From an uncultured Eubacteriales bacterium (lineage in GTDB: Bacteria > Bacillota > Clostridia > Christensenellales > Aristaeellaceae): a stretch of DNA of 35,399 nt. The stretch spans positions 60,303-95,701 of the forward strand of contig CADCJO010000005.1 of NCBI GenBank assembly GCA_902801765.1, written 5' to 3'. The position numbers and the translations under genes are program-made. Position 1 is the first letter of the stretch. Each line of letters opens with the position of its first letter. This document shows, piece by piece, positions 1-7,963 of this stretch. The notes below the pieces were generated by a model that did not search any database, was not told where the DNA came from, and was given only the letters and a program-made list of their open reading frames with translations.

Positions 1-245
1 CGGCGAAGCCGCCAACCCGGATGCTTTGCATCCGGGGAAAGCCAGGGAATAATCCGCAGGGGAAAGTTTACTTTCCCCCTCGGATTTTCCCAGGCTTTCC
101 TGGGCCAGAAGCCCACAAACTTTCCGTAACCCCAGCGCGGCAGGCGGAGGTCGTTGATATTCCCGACAACGTAATTTCCCCAATTGCGGGTCCAGGGTCC
201 ACAGGACCCTGGTTGGGGTCTGGGGCGAATAGCCCCAGCGCAACC
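1..245 (+). repeat. Large multi-hairpin repeat, copy A (5' end cut by window)
   Basis: This fills the window start, downstream of the deacetylase gene's 3' end. It contains in order a CCGGATGC-TTT-GCATCCGG hairpin, a long arm built on GGGGAAAG/CTTTCCCC with an A-A mismatch inside its basal GAAAGCC/GGCTTTC helix, a hairpin CCAGGGTCC-ACA-GGACCCTGG (192-212), and a closing hairpin CTGGGGC-GAATA-GCCCCAG (220-238). The same order is found at 18321-18757 and 31871-32421, and inverted at the window end. No function can be assigned. It belongs to the short subtype, lacking the extra module of copies C and D. Confidence 0.85.
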
Positions 246-275
246 CCCAAGTGTATTAAAGTGCCCTTTTATTCA

Positions 276-1082
276 TCACTCACTCAGCACAACCGTCTCT
301 CCCGCCGGGACGGCAATGGGCTCGTTATCATTGACGGAAATCCAAATATCCTGGGCGTTGGGGTTGCGGACGAAGGAATTATCGGCGGAGAACTGCAATC
401 TGGCGGCGTCCTCCATATAGTCGATAAACTGGATATTGGTGCAGTACCAAATATCCTCTTTGCCGCCCATCATTTTGCAGAAGCCTTCGATCAGGTCCCA
501 ATTGTCCTTATCGTTGAATTCATAGCTATGGCCCCAGACGTACATGAGATAGAGATACTGGCGCTTGAACAGCCCCAGGAATTGTTCCCCCAACTCCATC
601 AACCGGTGGTTATGATGGCAGGTGGCCTGCCAGCGCAGGGGATTTTCGGGCAGGGCGAAGCTGTCGCTCGATCCCACCACCCGGGAATACTTGATGCCGC
701 AGGCGGGCAGCAGCGCTTCGATTTCCTTGCTCAGCGAACCATTGGGATAGCTCAGGCCCCGCACGGGATACCCGCACAGCGCTTCCAGCGCGCGCCGGTC
801 CTCCAGCACCTCCTGGGCTACCTCGGGCAGCGGGCAGCGGGCAATGGTGGGATGCGTGACGGTGTGGCAGGATACCTCATGCCCCACGTACAGGGTTTTC
901 ACTTCTTCTGGGGCGATATGCTTATCGTCGCCCAGGAAGCCGCTGTTCAGGTGGAATGTGCCCTTGATGCCGTATTTGTTAAAAATATCCACAAGCTGCC
1001 GGTCATAGGTGCGCCCGTCGTCGTAGCTCATGGTGAGGGCCTTGTGTTTCCCGCCGGGATAGCAGGTGTATACCTTGTTCAT
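276..1082 (-). CDS. Polysaccharide deacetylase family protein (NodB/CE4-like)
   Basis: About 268 residues with the NodB-homology fold of carbohydrate esterase family 4. Motif 1 is SYDDG (D21, D22: catalytic base and metal ligand) and motif 2 is HTVTH (H73, H77: metal ligands). A later YVWGHSYEF block resembles the C-terminal motif of a Clostridia subgroup. No signal peptide or membrane segment is seen, so the product is probably cytoplasmic. The start at 1082 has GGAGG five bases upstream; an in-frame start at 1136 lacks one. It is the last gene of the leftward GH105-permease-permease-binding protein operon. I infer that it removes acetyl groups from an imported oligosaccharide, since pectin backbones are acetylated. 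A pectin substrate is not established for this fold, and a chitin- or peptidoglycan-type substrate is possible. The family call is firm; the substrate is a guess. Confidence 0.85.
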   Translation of the reverse strand: MNKVYTCYPGGKHKALTMSYDDGRTYDRQLVDIFNKYGIKGTFHLNSGFLGDDKHIAPEEVKTLYVGHEVSCHTVTHPTIARCPLPEVAQEVLEDRRALEALCGYPVRGLSYPNGSLSKEIEALLPACGIKYSRVVGSSDSFALPENPLRWQATCHHNHRLMELGEQFLGLFKRQYLYLMYVWGHSYEFNDKDNWDLIEGFCKMMGGKEDIWYCTNIQFIDYMEDAARLQFSADNSFVRNPNAQDIWISVNDNEPIAVPAGETVVLSE

Positions 1083-1153
1083 ATGTTCCTCCGCATAGAG
1101 AGGGCTGCCGCCCTCAAGATGAAAGCGGCAGCCCATTGATTCTGTTTTTGGAA

Positions 1154-2665
1154 TTACTGCGCAGCGTGATAGGCTTCGTTGTATTCCATGGTGATCGCGT
1201 CGCCGCCCTGAGCAGCCCAGTCATCCCAGGCAGCCTGCAGGCCCGCTTCGTCGATCAGACCGGCGATGTACTGCACGGCGGCGTCAGAGATGATCTGATC
1301 CAACTGAGCGCCGAAGGCAGTGTAGGTCTCGCTCACGAAGGGATAGCAGGGGTTCAGCACAGCGTAAGGAGCCAGCTCCAGGTTCAGGTCTTCATAGCGC
1401 TGACGCAGTTCGCTGTAGCCGCGGTTCACGCGAGCCTTGGGGTTCTCGATGTTGCCCGCAACGCCCATGCCCAGCTGGTTGATGTTGTTGTGGTACATCT
1501 TTTCGTTCTTGCCGTATTCATCGGCCTTTTCATCGGGCACATAGCGCAGGCCGTCTTCGTCCACGTCATAGGTCAGGCCTTCCAGACCGGCATTGATGAG
1601 GGTCTGGCCCTCGGAGGTGTTGCACCAATCCAGGAACTTGAGCACCTTGGGCAGATCCTGTTCGGAGATAGCGCTCTTCATGAGCAGGATTTCGCCAGCG
1701 AAGCCGGGATTCTGGGGCCATACGGTGACAGAGCCGTCCGCCTTGGCCACGGGGCCGACAGACTGGAAGACCTGTTCGGTCGCGCCGGCGTTGTTTTCAA
1801 ACCATTCCTGCTGACGATGGGCGTTGTCCAGGCAGTCAAAGCGCATGAAGGCTTTGCCGGTGCGCTCGATGTTATCCCAGTCAGAGGTGGAAATCTGGGC
1901 GAAGTTGGGATCGATGCCGCCGATTTCGTACAGATGACGCAGCCAGTCCAGGCCAGCCTTGTAGGCGGGAGACTTGTGAGCGGGATAGACATCGCCGTTC
2001 TCGTCCACGCCCCAGGTGTTGGGAGCGCCCATGGCCACAGTGATCACGCTGATGGTGCCGGCGGTGTAGGAGCACATATTCAGGGCATAGGTATCGGCGC
2101 TGTAGCCAGCCAGCTTTTCAGCCAGTTCGGTCAGATCGTCAATCGTCTTCACTTCGCGGTCAAAGCCAACTTCCTTGGCGATGTCCAGGCGATAGTAGAT
2201 GCCGCCGCGGGGGAACGCGCGGGAACGATAAATGCCGTACACATGGCCGTCAATGGCGATGTTGTCGTACACGCCTTCATTGCCCAGGGCCAGGTTGGGA
2301 TAGTTTTCGGTATCATGGATCGCGTCGGTGATATCCCAGAACGCGCCGGCACGGGCGGAGTTGATGACCTGGGGATCACGGGCGTTGGTGGCGGAGACCA
2401 GCATGGGGGGATTCTTGTCCGCCAGGGTGGTGCTGAAAATTTCAGCGTAGGTGGAGTTGGCGCCCCACTGGATATTCAGCTTCACGCCGGACAGTTCGCA
2501 AATCTTCTGCAGCACGGGGTTGCTGTCGAAGTCGTTGACAAAGTCGATGTCAGCGGGGAATTCGGGCAGCAGGACGCTGATTTCAAACGGTTCTTCGGCC
2601 GCGGCGAAGCTCGCCAGGGAAAGAACCATCACCAGCGCCAGGAACAGAGCGACCAGTTTCTTCAT
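1154..2665 (-). CDS. Extracellular solute-binding protein of a carbohydrate ABC importer (YtcQ/LplA-like)
   Basis: 503 residues. The N-terminus is a classic signal peptide (MKK, hydrophobic stretch, then SFAAAEEP) with a probable signal peptidase I site after AAA. There is no lipobox cysteine, which is unusual for a Gram-positive binding protein that normally needs a lipid anchor. The rest looks like the large family-1 binding proteins that serve LplB/YtcP permeases. The start at 2665 has AAAGGAGG at good spacing; the longer frame start at 2728 does not. It follows its two permeases and lies in the same operon as a GH105 enzyme, so the likely cargo is an oligosaccharide derived from rhamnogalacturonan, as for the Bacillus subtilis YtcQ/YteP/YtcP set. 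A GC hairpin (2701-2718) sits just upstream of the ribosome binding site. Confidence 0.88.
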   Translation of the reverse strand: MKKLVALFLALVMVLSLASFAAAEEPFEISVLLPEFPADIDFVNDFDSNPVLQKICELSGVKLNIQWGANSTYAEIFSTTLADKNPPMLVSATNARDPQVINSARAGAFWDITDAIHDTENYPNLALGNEGVYDNIAIDGHVYGIYRSRAFPRGGIYYRLDIAKEVGFDREVKTIDDLTELAEKLAGYSADTYALNMCSYTAGTISVITVAMGAPNTWGVDENGDVYPAHKSPAYKAGLDWLRHLYEIGGIDPNFAQISTSDWDNIERTGKAFMRFDCLDNAHRQQEWFENNAGATEQVFQSVGPVAKADGSVTVWPQNPGFAGEILLMKSAISEQDLPKVLKFLDWCNTSEGQTLINAGLEGLTYDVDEDGLRYVPDEKADEYGKNEKMYHNNINQLGMGVAGNIENPKARVNRGYSELRQRYEDLNLELAPYAVLNPCYPFVSETYTAFGAQLDQIISDAAVQYIAGLIDEAGLQAAWDDWAAQGGDAITMEYNEAYHAAQ

Positions 2666-2700
2666 GGATGTTTCCTCCTTTAAAATTTTGTTATCGTTCA

Positions 2701-2718
2701 GCGGCCTTTCAGCGCCGC
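2701..2718 (-). promoter_or_regulatory. 5'-UTR hairpin upstream of the binding-protein gene
   Basis: GCGGC (2701-2705) pairs with GCCGC (2714-2718) in the leader, about 36 bases before the ATG and clear of the ribosome binding site. The second binding-protein gene has a comparable hairpin at 23132-23147. It may protect the abundant binding-protein message after processing of the operon transcript; that role is inference. Confidence 0.4.
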
Positions 2719-2729
2719 GGATAACCAAG

Positions 2730-2814
2730 GGGTTAGGGATTAGGCAGTAGGCAGTAGGGATTAAGAAATACGGGACGCTATAAACTATTGCCTACTGCCT
2801 ACTGCCTTGTGCCT
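2730..2814. repeat. CAGTAGG inverted-repeat element, short form
   Basis: The left arm carries GGATTAGGCAGTAGGCAGTA and the right arm carries TTGCCTACTGCCTACTGCC, about 20 bases apart, so the whole can fold as a hairpin. It occupies the gap between the second permease gene and the binding-protein gene of the first operon. It belongs to a family with copies at 4756, 6193, 7561, 10459 and 23156. Confidence 0.85.
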
Positions 2815-2818
2815 TCCA

Positions 2819-3763
2819 TCAGCCTTTCAGCGCGCCGACCATGACGCCCTTGACGAAGTACTTCTGCAGGAAGGGATACACGCACATGATGGGAACGGTG
2901 GACACCACGATGACGGCCATCTTGACGGACTGTTCAGGGGGCTGGACGAAGTCATCGGCCATGTTGGCCATATCGCCCGCGGAGCCGTTGCTCATGATGA
3001 TCAATTCACGCAGCAGCACCTGCAAGGGCCATTTTTCCTTCGCGCCGGTCATGTAGATCATGGCGCCGAAGTAAGCGTTCCAGTGGCCCACGGCGTAGAA
3101 CAGGCCGAAGGTGGCCAGCACAGGCAGCGACAGAGGCAGCACGATCTTGAGCAGCACGCCGATGTCCGTGCAGCCGTCGATAGAGGCGGATTCTTCCAGC
3201 TCCTGGGGAATGCCCTGGAAGAAATTCTTCACGATCATCATGTTGTACGCGCTGATGGCGCCGGGCAACAGCACCGCCCAGAAGGTGTTTTTCAGGTTCA
3301 GGATATTGGCCACCACGATGTAGCCGGGGATCATGCCGCCGCTGAAGAACATGGAGAAAATGACCATGTTCAGGAAGAAATTGCGGCCGCGCAGCCGGGG
3401 CTTGGAAATGGCGTAGGCCATGGTGACGGTAAAGAACAGGTTGATGGCTGTGCCCGCGGCGGTGATGAAGATGGAATTGGCGAAGCCGCGCAGGATTTTA
3501 TTGGAAGAGAAGATGAACTGGTAAGCGGCGACGGACACGTCCTGGGGAATGAAGAACATGGGCCGGGTGGCGATTTCGTATTCCGTGGCGAAGGACGCGC
3601 CGATGATGTAGATAAAAGGCACGATGGTGGTAAACGCGATCAGGGAAACGATCAGATAGTTCAGCACGTCGAAGATGCGGCTGCCCACCGTGGCGTTCTG
3701 GCCCACCGGGCCGGAGGATTCGATCATCTTTTTGGTTTTGGGAGTCAACGCTTGCTCTGCCAT
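2819..3763 (-). CDS. Carbohydrate ABC transporter permease (YtcP/LplC type)
   Basis: 314 residues with about six membrane helices, starting after a soluble N-terminal stretch (MAEQALTPKTKKM). The first helix carries the FTTIVPFIYIIGASF-type sequence usual in this family. The EAA loop, which docks the ATPase, is recognisable as SIDGCTDIGVLLKIVLP. The start at 3763 has AAAGGAGG with an eight-base spacer; the alternative at 3832 would run back into the upstream permease gene and has no such site. It pairs with the permease gene ending 16 bases upstream. No ATP-binding gene is present in the window, so a shared MsmX-like ATPase elsewhere is expected from what is known of this transporter class. 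Confidence 0.92.
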   Translation of the reverse strand: MAEQALTPKTKKMIESSGPVGQNATVGSRIFDVLNYLIVSLIAFTTIVPFIYIIGASFATEYEIATRPMFFIPQDVSVAAYQFIFSSNKILRGFANSIFITAAGTAINLFFTVTMAYAISKPRLRGRNFFLNMVIFSMFFSGGMIPGYIVVANILNLKNTFWAVLLPGAISAYNMMIVKNFFQGIPQELEESASIDGCTDIGVLLKIVLPLSLPVLATFGLFYAVGHWNAYFGAMIYMTGAKEKWPLQVLLRELIIMSNGSAGDMANMADDFVQPPEQSVKMAVIVVSTVPIMCVYPFLQKYFVKGVMVGALKG

Positions 3764-3779
3764 CTGAAATCCTCCTTTC

Positions 3780-4736
3780 TCAGTACAGGCCCTGCTCGCC
3801 CAGCAGGTGCGCGATCTTGTTGGAAGACACAACCAGCGTCACGCTGACGATGGCCTTCATCAGGCCGATGGCGGAAGCGTAGCTGAACTGGCCGGACTGA
3901 ATGCCCTGCTGGTACACGAACACGTCCAGGGTCTGGCTGACCTTGCGGTTCAGGGGGTTGGCCATCAGGATCAGGTGGTCATAGCCCGTATCTAGCACGG
4001 AGCCCATGCGCAGGATCAGCATCAAAACGATGGTGGAGCGGATGGCGGGCAGGGTGATATGCCACAGGCGGTGCAGACGGTTCGCGCCGTCCACCATGGC
4101 GGCCTCGTACAGCTGGGTGTCTACGTTGGTCAGGGCCGCCAGGAAGATGATGGTGCCCCAGCCGGTTTCCTTCCAGATCGTCTGGCCGATGATCATCCAG
4201 CGGAAGGTGTCGGGGGAGCCCATGTAGTTGATGGGATGACCCAGCACCACTTCCGTCAGCTTGTACACGATGCCGGAGGGCCCGAACATGACGAACGTGA
4301 TGGATACCACGATCACGATGGAGATGAAGTGGGGCACGTACAGCAGCGTTTGCAGCAGCTTCTTGTACCGCAGCGACCGCATTTCATTCAGCAGCAGCGC
4401 CAGGATGATGGGCGCCGGGAAATAGAAGATGATGTTCATCAGGCTCAGGATCAGCGTATTGGTCAGATACGTCACCCAGGACGGGAACTTGAAGAAGTAC
4501 TCGAACCACTTGAACCCGACCCACTGGCTGCCCAGCACACCGGAATAGGGCACGTAGTTTTCAAACGCGATCACGATGCCGAACATGGGCAGGTACTTGA
4601 AAATGATGAAGTAAACCAAGCCCGGCAGCAGCAGCAGGTACAGCCACTTGTCGCGCTTGATATCCGCGCCCAGCTTATGCCAATACATTTTACCCGTGCC
4701 GTGGAGCTTTCTCCGTTCGGCTGCCTTGGTGCTCAT
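3780..4736 (-). CDS. Carbohydrate ABC transporter permease (YteP/LplB type)
   Basis: 318 residues with about six membrane helices. The N-terminal helix LYLLLLPGLVYFIIFKYLPM and the following GIVIAFENY are typical of LplB/YteP proteins. The EAA loop is EAAMVDGANRLHRLWHITLP. The start at 4736 is preceded by AAAGGATGA, a moderate ribosome binding site. It forms the membrane channel together with the next gene and serves the binding protein encoded further downstream. A CAGTAGG repeat separates it from the GH105 gene upstream, but all four genes still read in the same direction and probably share the promoter at 5934-5962. Confidence 0.92.
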   Translation of the reverse strand: MSTKAAERRKLHGTGKMYWHKLGADIKRDKWLYLLLLPGLVYFIIFKYLPMFGIVIAFENYVPYSGVLGSQWVGFKWFEYFFKFPSWVTYLTNTLILSLMNIIFYFPAPIILALLLNEMRSLRYKKLLQTLLYVPHFISIVIVVSITFVMFGPSGIVYKLTEVVLGHPINYMGSPDTFRWMIIGQTIWKETGWGTIIFLAALTNVDTQLYEAAMVDGANRLHRLWHITLPAIRSTIVLMLILRMGSVLDTGYDHLILMANPLNRKVSQTLDVFVYQQGIQSGQFSYASAIGLMKAIVSVTLVVSSNKIAHLLGEQGLY

Positions 4737-4755
4737 ACGCAGTCATCCTTTCTTT

Positions 4756-4844
4756 TTAGGCAGTAGGGATTAGGCAGTAGGCAGTAGGGATTAGGAAATG
4801 CAGGTCAGACACTATAATCTAATGCCTATTGCCTACTGCCTATT
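4756..4844. repeat. CAGTAGG inverted-repeat element, short form
   Basis: Arms of GCAGTAGGGATTAG units and of TTGCCTACTGCCTA face each other across about 25 bases. The outer CCTA of the right arm supplies the TAG stop codon of the GH105 gene (4840-4842), so the element abuts and slightly enters that coding region. Confidence 0.85.
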
Positions 4845-5895
4845 CTCCCCAATACTCCTCGTTCATCAGTTCCGTCAGCATCAGGAATGTCAAGCCCTGG
4901 CCGTAAGCGGTGGGGGTGACGATGATCTTTTTGTAGTGCTCCAGATCGTGGCCCATGCCGGTGCCGCCGGATACGCCCTGCACCGCGCCGGTCTCGTCGA
5001 TCTGATCCAGCACGGCATTTGCGGACAGCAGGCCCATTTGCGCGTACTGCTCCTGGGGCAGCCAGCCCAGCCGCACGCCCTTTAATATGCCATAGGCAAT
5101 GGCCGCGGTGGCACTGGTTTCGCAGTAGCATTCCTCCACGTTGATCAGGGTGGTGTACAAGCCGTTCACCCGCTGATACTTCCACAGCGCCAGGGCTTGA
5201 TCCTGCCAGGCGGACTTGATCATGCGCATGGCGGCGTTTTCCCGCTTGGTGATGTCGTACAGCTCGATGGCCGCGGCGGTGAACCAGGCGTTGCCCCGGG
5301 CCCAGAAGGCCTCGGCGAAGTTGTGGCGGCGGTCGAAGGTCCAGCCGTGGTAGAACAGGCCGTTGACCTTATTTTGCAGATAGCGGATGTGGATCAGGAA
5401 CTGGTACTCCGCTTCCTCGATCAGCTCGGGCCGGTTCAGCACGATGCCGGCTTTCGCCAGGAACAGGCCCACCATGAACAGCGTGTCGCACCAGAGCTGC
5501 TGATAATGCTTGTTCCACACCGTGCAGTGCTGCAATCCGCCGTACTCGGTACGGGGCATTTCCTTCATCACCCAGTCAATCCAGCTTTCGATCACGGGGA
5601 GGTATTCGGGATTCTTCGTTTCGTCGTACAGGCAGGTGAGCGCCAGCACGGGAGCGACGGTATTCACGTTGCGGTGGGGCTGCTTTTCCCGGTGCAGCAT
5701 ATCGGCGTACCAGCCGGTCAGATAGTCCAGGATGGCTTTGTCGCCGCTCTGCTGGTAGGTTTTGTAGATGCCGTACAGCGCAACGCCGGTGGGCCACTCC
5801 CAGTTGTCCATGGTCAGATGGCCGTTGGACGGGTCGTTGCCGTCGGCGTGTTTGAGCATATTGAGCACTTTGTTGGCCGTTTCCCGATAGTCCAT
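4840..5895 (-). CDS. Unsaturated rhamnogalacturonyl hydrolase, GH105 (YteR/RhiN-like)
   Basis: 351 residues forming an (alpha/alpha)6 barrel of the GH88/GH105 clan. Visible blocks are WEWPTGVALYGIYKTY (about 32-47), LWCDTLFMVGLFLAKAG with D137 at the position of the YteR catalytic aspartate, FWARGNAWFTAAAIELY, and the C-terminal TPTAYGQGLTFLMLTEL. Family enzymes remove the terminal unsaturated galacturonyl residue that rhamnogalacturonan lyases leave on rhamnose, by hydrating its double bond. There is no signal peptide, so it acts on imported disaccharides. It is the first gene of the leftward operon, read from the promoter at 5934-5962. The ribosome binding site (GGCGGTG) is weak. GH105 also includes enzymes for other unsaturated uronides, so the exact substrate is not proven. 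Confidence 0.9.
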   Translation of the reverse strand: MDYRETANKVLNMLKHADGNDPSNGHLTMDNWEWPTGVALYGIYKTYQQSGDKAILDYLTGWYADMLHREKQPHRNVNTVAPVLALTCLYDETKNPEYLPVIESWIDWVMKEMPRTEYGGLQHCTVWNKHYQQLWCDTLFMVGLFLAKAGIVLNRPELIEEAEYQFLIHIRYLQNKVNGLFYHGWTFDRRHNFAEAFWARGNAWFTAAAIELYDITKRENAAMRMIKSAWQDQALALWKYQRVNGLYTTLINVEECYCETSATAAIAYGILKGVRLGWLPQEQYAQMGLLSANAVLDQIDETGAVQGVSGGTGMGHDLEHYKKIIVTPTAYGQGLTFLMLTELMNEEYWGE

Positions 5896-5920
5896 ATTCG
5901 TTCACCGCCTGTGTTGTGTT

Positions 5921-5934
5921 TGTTAGCGCTTTCA
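5921..5934. promoter_or_regulatory. LacI/CcpA-family operator overlapping the GH105 promoter
   Basis: TGTTAGCGCTTTCA matches the TGWAARCGYTWWCA operator consensus at 13 of 14 positions. It lies immediately downstream of the leftward -10 hexamer and touches it, a position suited to repression. The neighbouring LacI-family gene is the obvious candidate binder; CcpA is an alternative because the cre site has the same consensus. Confidence 0.7.
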
Positions 5935-5962
5935 TTATACATTTCTTCCATGGGCTTGTCAA
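5934..5962 (-). promoter_or_regulatory. Sigma-A promoter of the GH105/ABC/deacetylase operon
   Basis: On the minus strand TTGACA (5962-5957) is followed after 17 bases by TATAAT (5939-5934). Both hexamers match consensus exactly. Transcription would begin about 30 bases before the GH105 start codon. Confidence 0.85.
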
Positions 5963-6029
5963 TACATTTCTGAAATGTCTTTAAAATTTCATATTTTGTC
6001 CCTTTCTTCCGGTCAGGACAAAATTTATA

Positions 6030-6043
6030 CGAAAACGCTTTCA
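6030..6043. promoter_or_regulatory. Second LacI/CcpA-family operator
   Basis: CGAAAACGCTTTCA matches the operator consensus at 13 of 14 positions. It lies just upstream of the rightward -35 region and about 109 bases from the first operator. Two spaced sites would allow a looping or co-operative repressor, or autoregulation of the LacI-family gene; this is inference. Confidence 0.6.
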
Positions 6044-6051
6044 TTTTTCTC

Positions 6052-6080
6052 TTGCAGTTCTTTTTATTATCTGGTATAAT
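6052..6080 (+). promoter_or_regulatory. Probable promoter of the LacI-family regulator gene
   Basis: TATAAT (6075-6080) is preceded by TGG, an extended -10. The -35 (TTGCAG, 6052-6057) is weak and lies 17 bases away. The resulting leader to the regulator start codon is about 450 bases and is mostly repeat sequence. Confidence 0.6.
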
Positions 6081-6192
6081 CGAAAAGAATGAAAAGAGAG
6101 TACAGGAATCGGCGTACAGAGTTCCGATGAAATTTGGATTTCATGCGCGCTCCCGCAAAGCCGCTTTAAAGTAAGTTAGTAAGTAAGCTGCG

Positions 6193-6517
6193 TTGTCATC
6201 CCGAGCCCCCCGCTGTCATCCCGAGCAAAGGTGAGTGGAACGCCCCCTCTGTCTTCCCGACCGAAGCGGAACGAGAGTGGAGCGAAGTGGAGGACCTGGG
6301 AGCAGGGTATCCTGTTGCTTGGTCGATTGTGTTTCTCTCAGGTCCCTCCACTCCATTCCGCTTTCGCTCCATTCCGGTCGGGATGACAGCAGGGGAGTTT
6401 GGTCGGGATGACAAATGAGAGGTGTGTCCACTATATCCTACTGCCTATTGCCTACTGCCTACTGCCTACTCCCTAATCCCTATTTCCTATTCCCTAATCC
6501 CTAATCCCTATTCTCTA
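6193..6517. repeat. Composite intergenic repeat: TGTCATCCCGA element plus CAGTAGG arm
   Basis: The left part has two TGTCATCCCGAGC units and an arm running to GGACCTGGGAGC. The right part has the mirror arm CTCAGGTCCCTCCACTCC ending in GGTCGGGATGACA, then CTATATCCTACTGCC and a run of CTACTGCC/CCCTAATCC units up to the ribosome binding site of the regulator gene. The matching left CAGTAGG arm is degraded here (AGTAAGTTAGTAAGTAAG). Together with the promoters and operators, this accounts for the 640-base gap 5896-6535. The stretch 6081-6190 holds nothing I recognise except a small ATGAAAT/ATTTCAT hairpin (6127-6144). Confidence 0.8.
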
Positions 6518-6535
6518 AGAAAGGAGCCCTCCGCC

Positions 6536-7564
6536 ATGTCCAATTCCGGAAGCACCATCTACGATATCGCCGCGGAGGCGGGGGTGTCCATCACCACGGT
6601 ATCCCGGGTGCTGCGCGGCAGCGGCAGCGTGTCCGCCGAAACGAAAAAGCGCGTGGAGGCGGCCATCGCCCGCCACAATTACCACCCCAGCGCTATCGCC
6701 CAGGGCATGACCAGCAAAAAGACCTACACCCTGGGGATGATTCTGCCCAAGCTGCTGAACCCCAATTACGCCATGATCTTTACAGGGGCCAACGACGAAG
6801 CCCGGCATCAGGGCCATCTGATCAGCCTGTTTCCCCTGCGGAGCCTGATCGGGGACGAAACCGAAGCGCCGCCCGCCCTGTCGCTGGCCAACCGACGGCT
6901 GGACGGTCTGATCGTGTGCGTGGAATATCTTCCGCCCCGGCAGGCGGAACGCCTGCAGAAAACGCTGAAAGAGCTGCGGCAATACATGCCTATCGTGCTG
7001 ATCGGCTGCGTTCCATCTTATTTTAAATATCCCGCCATCTCCTACCCCATGGCGGACATCACGCGCCAGGCCGTCAGCTATCTGGTGGGCCTGGGCCATG
7101 AGCGCATCGCCTTTATCGGCGGCACAGAAGAAGACCAGGACGAAAACCGCCGCGACGTGGGCTACCTGGAAGGTTTAAAGGAAGCCCAACTGCCCTGCAC
7201 CGCCTCTTACCGCGCCTTCTGCCGCGGCACCGCCGAGGACGGCGAAGCGGCGCTGGAAGGGATGTTCGCTTCCCTCCTGCCCGCTTACTGGCCCACCGCT
7301 GTCATCGCCCTCAACGACCTGGTGGCCATGGGCTGCATAGCCGCCGCCCGGAAGCGGGGATTGAAGCTGCCGGAAGATTTGTCCATCATCGGCTGCGACA
7401 ACCTGTACTGCGCGCCCTACCTCTCCCCCGCCCTCACCAGTATCGACACCCGCCAGCAGGAGCTGGGGGCCAACGCGGTCAAACTCCTTTTAAGCGGCGA
7501 GGAAAAACGCCTGGACGCGGAATGGGAGTTCGTGATCCGGGAGAGCTGCGGGAGGAGGGAGTAG
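6536..7564 (+). CDS. LacI-family transcriptional regulator
   Basis: 342 residues. Residues 5-25 form the LacI helix-turn-helix (IYDIAAEAGVSITTVSRVLR), followed by the hinge helix region ending at HPSAIAQGMTSKKT. The remainder is the periplasmic-binding-protein-like sensor (GMILPKLLNPNYAMIFTGAN; LGHERIAFIGG; DDLVAMGCIAAARKRGLKLP; SIIGCDNL). The start at 6536 follows AAGGAG. An earlier in-frame start at 6422 would only translate repeat sequence into tyrosine/proline-rich residues and is rejected. It diverges from the GH105 operon, whose promoter carries a matching operator, so it probably represses that operon until a pectin-derived sugar binds. The TAG stop codon lies inside the first unit of the following CAGTAGG repeat, so its C-terminus may have been changed by that repeat. 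Confidence 0.92.
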   Translation: MSNSGSTIYDIAAEAGVSITTVSRVLRGSGSVSAETKKRVEAAIARHNYHPSAIAQGMTSKKTYTLGMILPKLLNPNYAMIFTGANDEARHQGHLISLFPLRSLIGDETEAPPALSLANRRLDGLIVCVEYLPPRQAERLQKTLKELRQYMPIVLIGCVPSYFKYPAISYPMADITRQAVSYLVGLGHERIAFIGGTEEDQDENRRDVGYLEGLKEAQLPCTASYRAFCRGTAEDGEAALEGMFASLLPAYWPTAVIALNDLVAMGCIAAARKRGLKLPEDLSIIGCDNLYCAPYLSPALTSIDTRQQELGANAVKLLLSGEEKRLDAEWEFVIRESCGRRE

Positions 7565-7934
7565 GGATTAGGCAGTAGGCAATAGGCAGTAGGGATTAGA
7601 TGCAGCTTTGTCGTCACGCCCAAACTCCACCCGCTGTCATCCCGAACGAAGGTGACGCCTCTCTGCTGTCGTCTCGAACTAAGGTGACGCCTCTCTGCTG
7701 TCATCCCGACCGGAGCGGAACGAGAGTGGAGCGGAGTGGAGGGATCTGAGAGAAACACAATCGACGAGGCAACACGATGCCCAACTCCCAGGTCCCTCGA
7801 CTGCGCCTCGCCTGTAGCTCGGCTTCGCTCGGGATGACAAATGAAAGGTGTCCACTATATCCTACTGCCTATTGCCTAATCCCTACTGCCTATTGCCTAC
7901 TGCCTATTGCCTAATCCCTATTCCCTAATCCCTC
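7561..7934. repeat. Composite intergenic repeat with CAGTAGG arms and TGTCATCCCGA core
   Basis: The left arm (7561-7599) is built from GCAGTAGG, GCAATAGG and GGATTAG units; the right arm (7859-7933) is the mirror. Between them are three TGTC(A/G)TC(C/T)CGA units on the left and CTCGGGATGACA (to 7839) on the right, with matching GGATCTGAGAG and CCCAGGTCCCTC arms. It fills nearly all of the 399-base gap between the regulator and phosphorylase genes. I see no promoter in it. Confidence 0.85.
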
Positions 7935-7963
7935 CCATCATCCACAACTGCGAGGTGACCACC

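Noticed and set aside
21..1139. Open frame starting MLCIRGKPGNN in the large repeat and continuing antisense to the deacetylase gene
   Set aside because: Similar frames in copies C and D, but copy B is stopped, and variation follows stem pairing rather than codons.
1136..2683. Long rightward open frame of 515 codons opposite the first binding-protein gene
   Set aside because: It is a shadow of strongly biased GC-rich codons. The opposite strand has a signal peptide, a ribosome binding site and family similarity.
2730..2814. CAGTAGG arrays as a CRISPR array
   Set aside because: Units of 7-8 bases arranged as inverted arms without spacers of constant length; no cas genes.
6422..6535. Upstream in-frame extension of the LacI-family protein
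   Set aside because: It would translate the CTACTGCC/CCCTAATCC repeat; the ATG at 6536 has the ribosome binding site and starts the helix-turn-helix.
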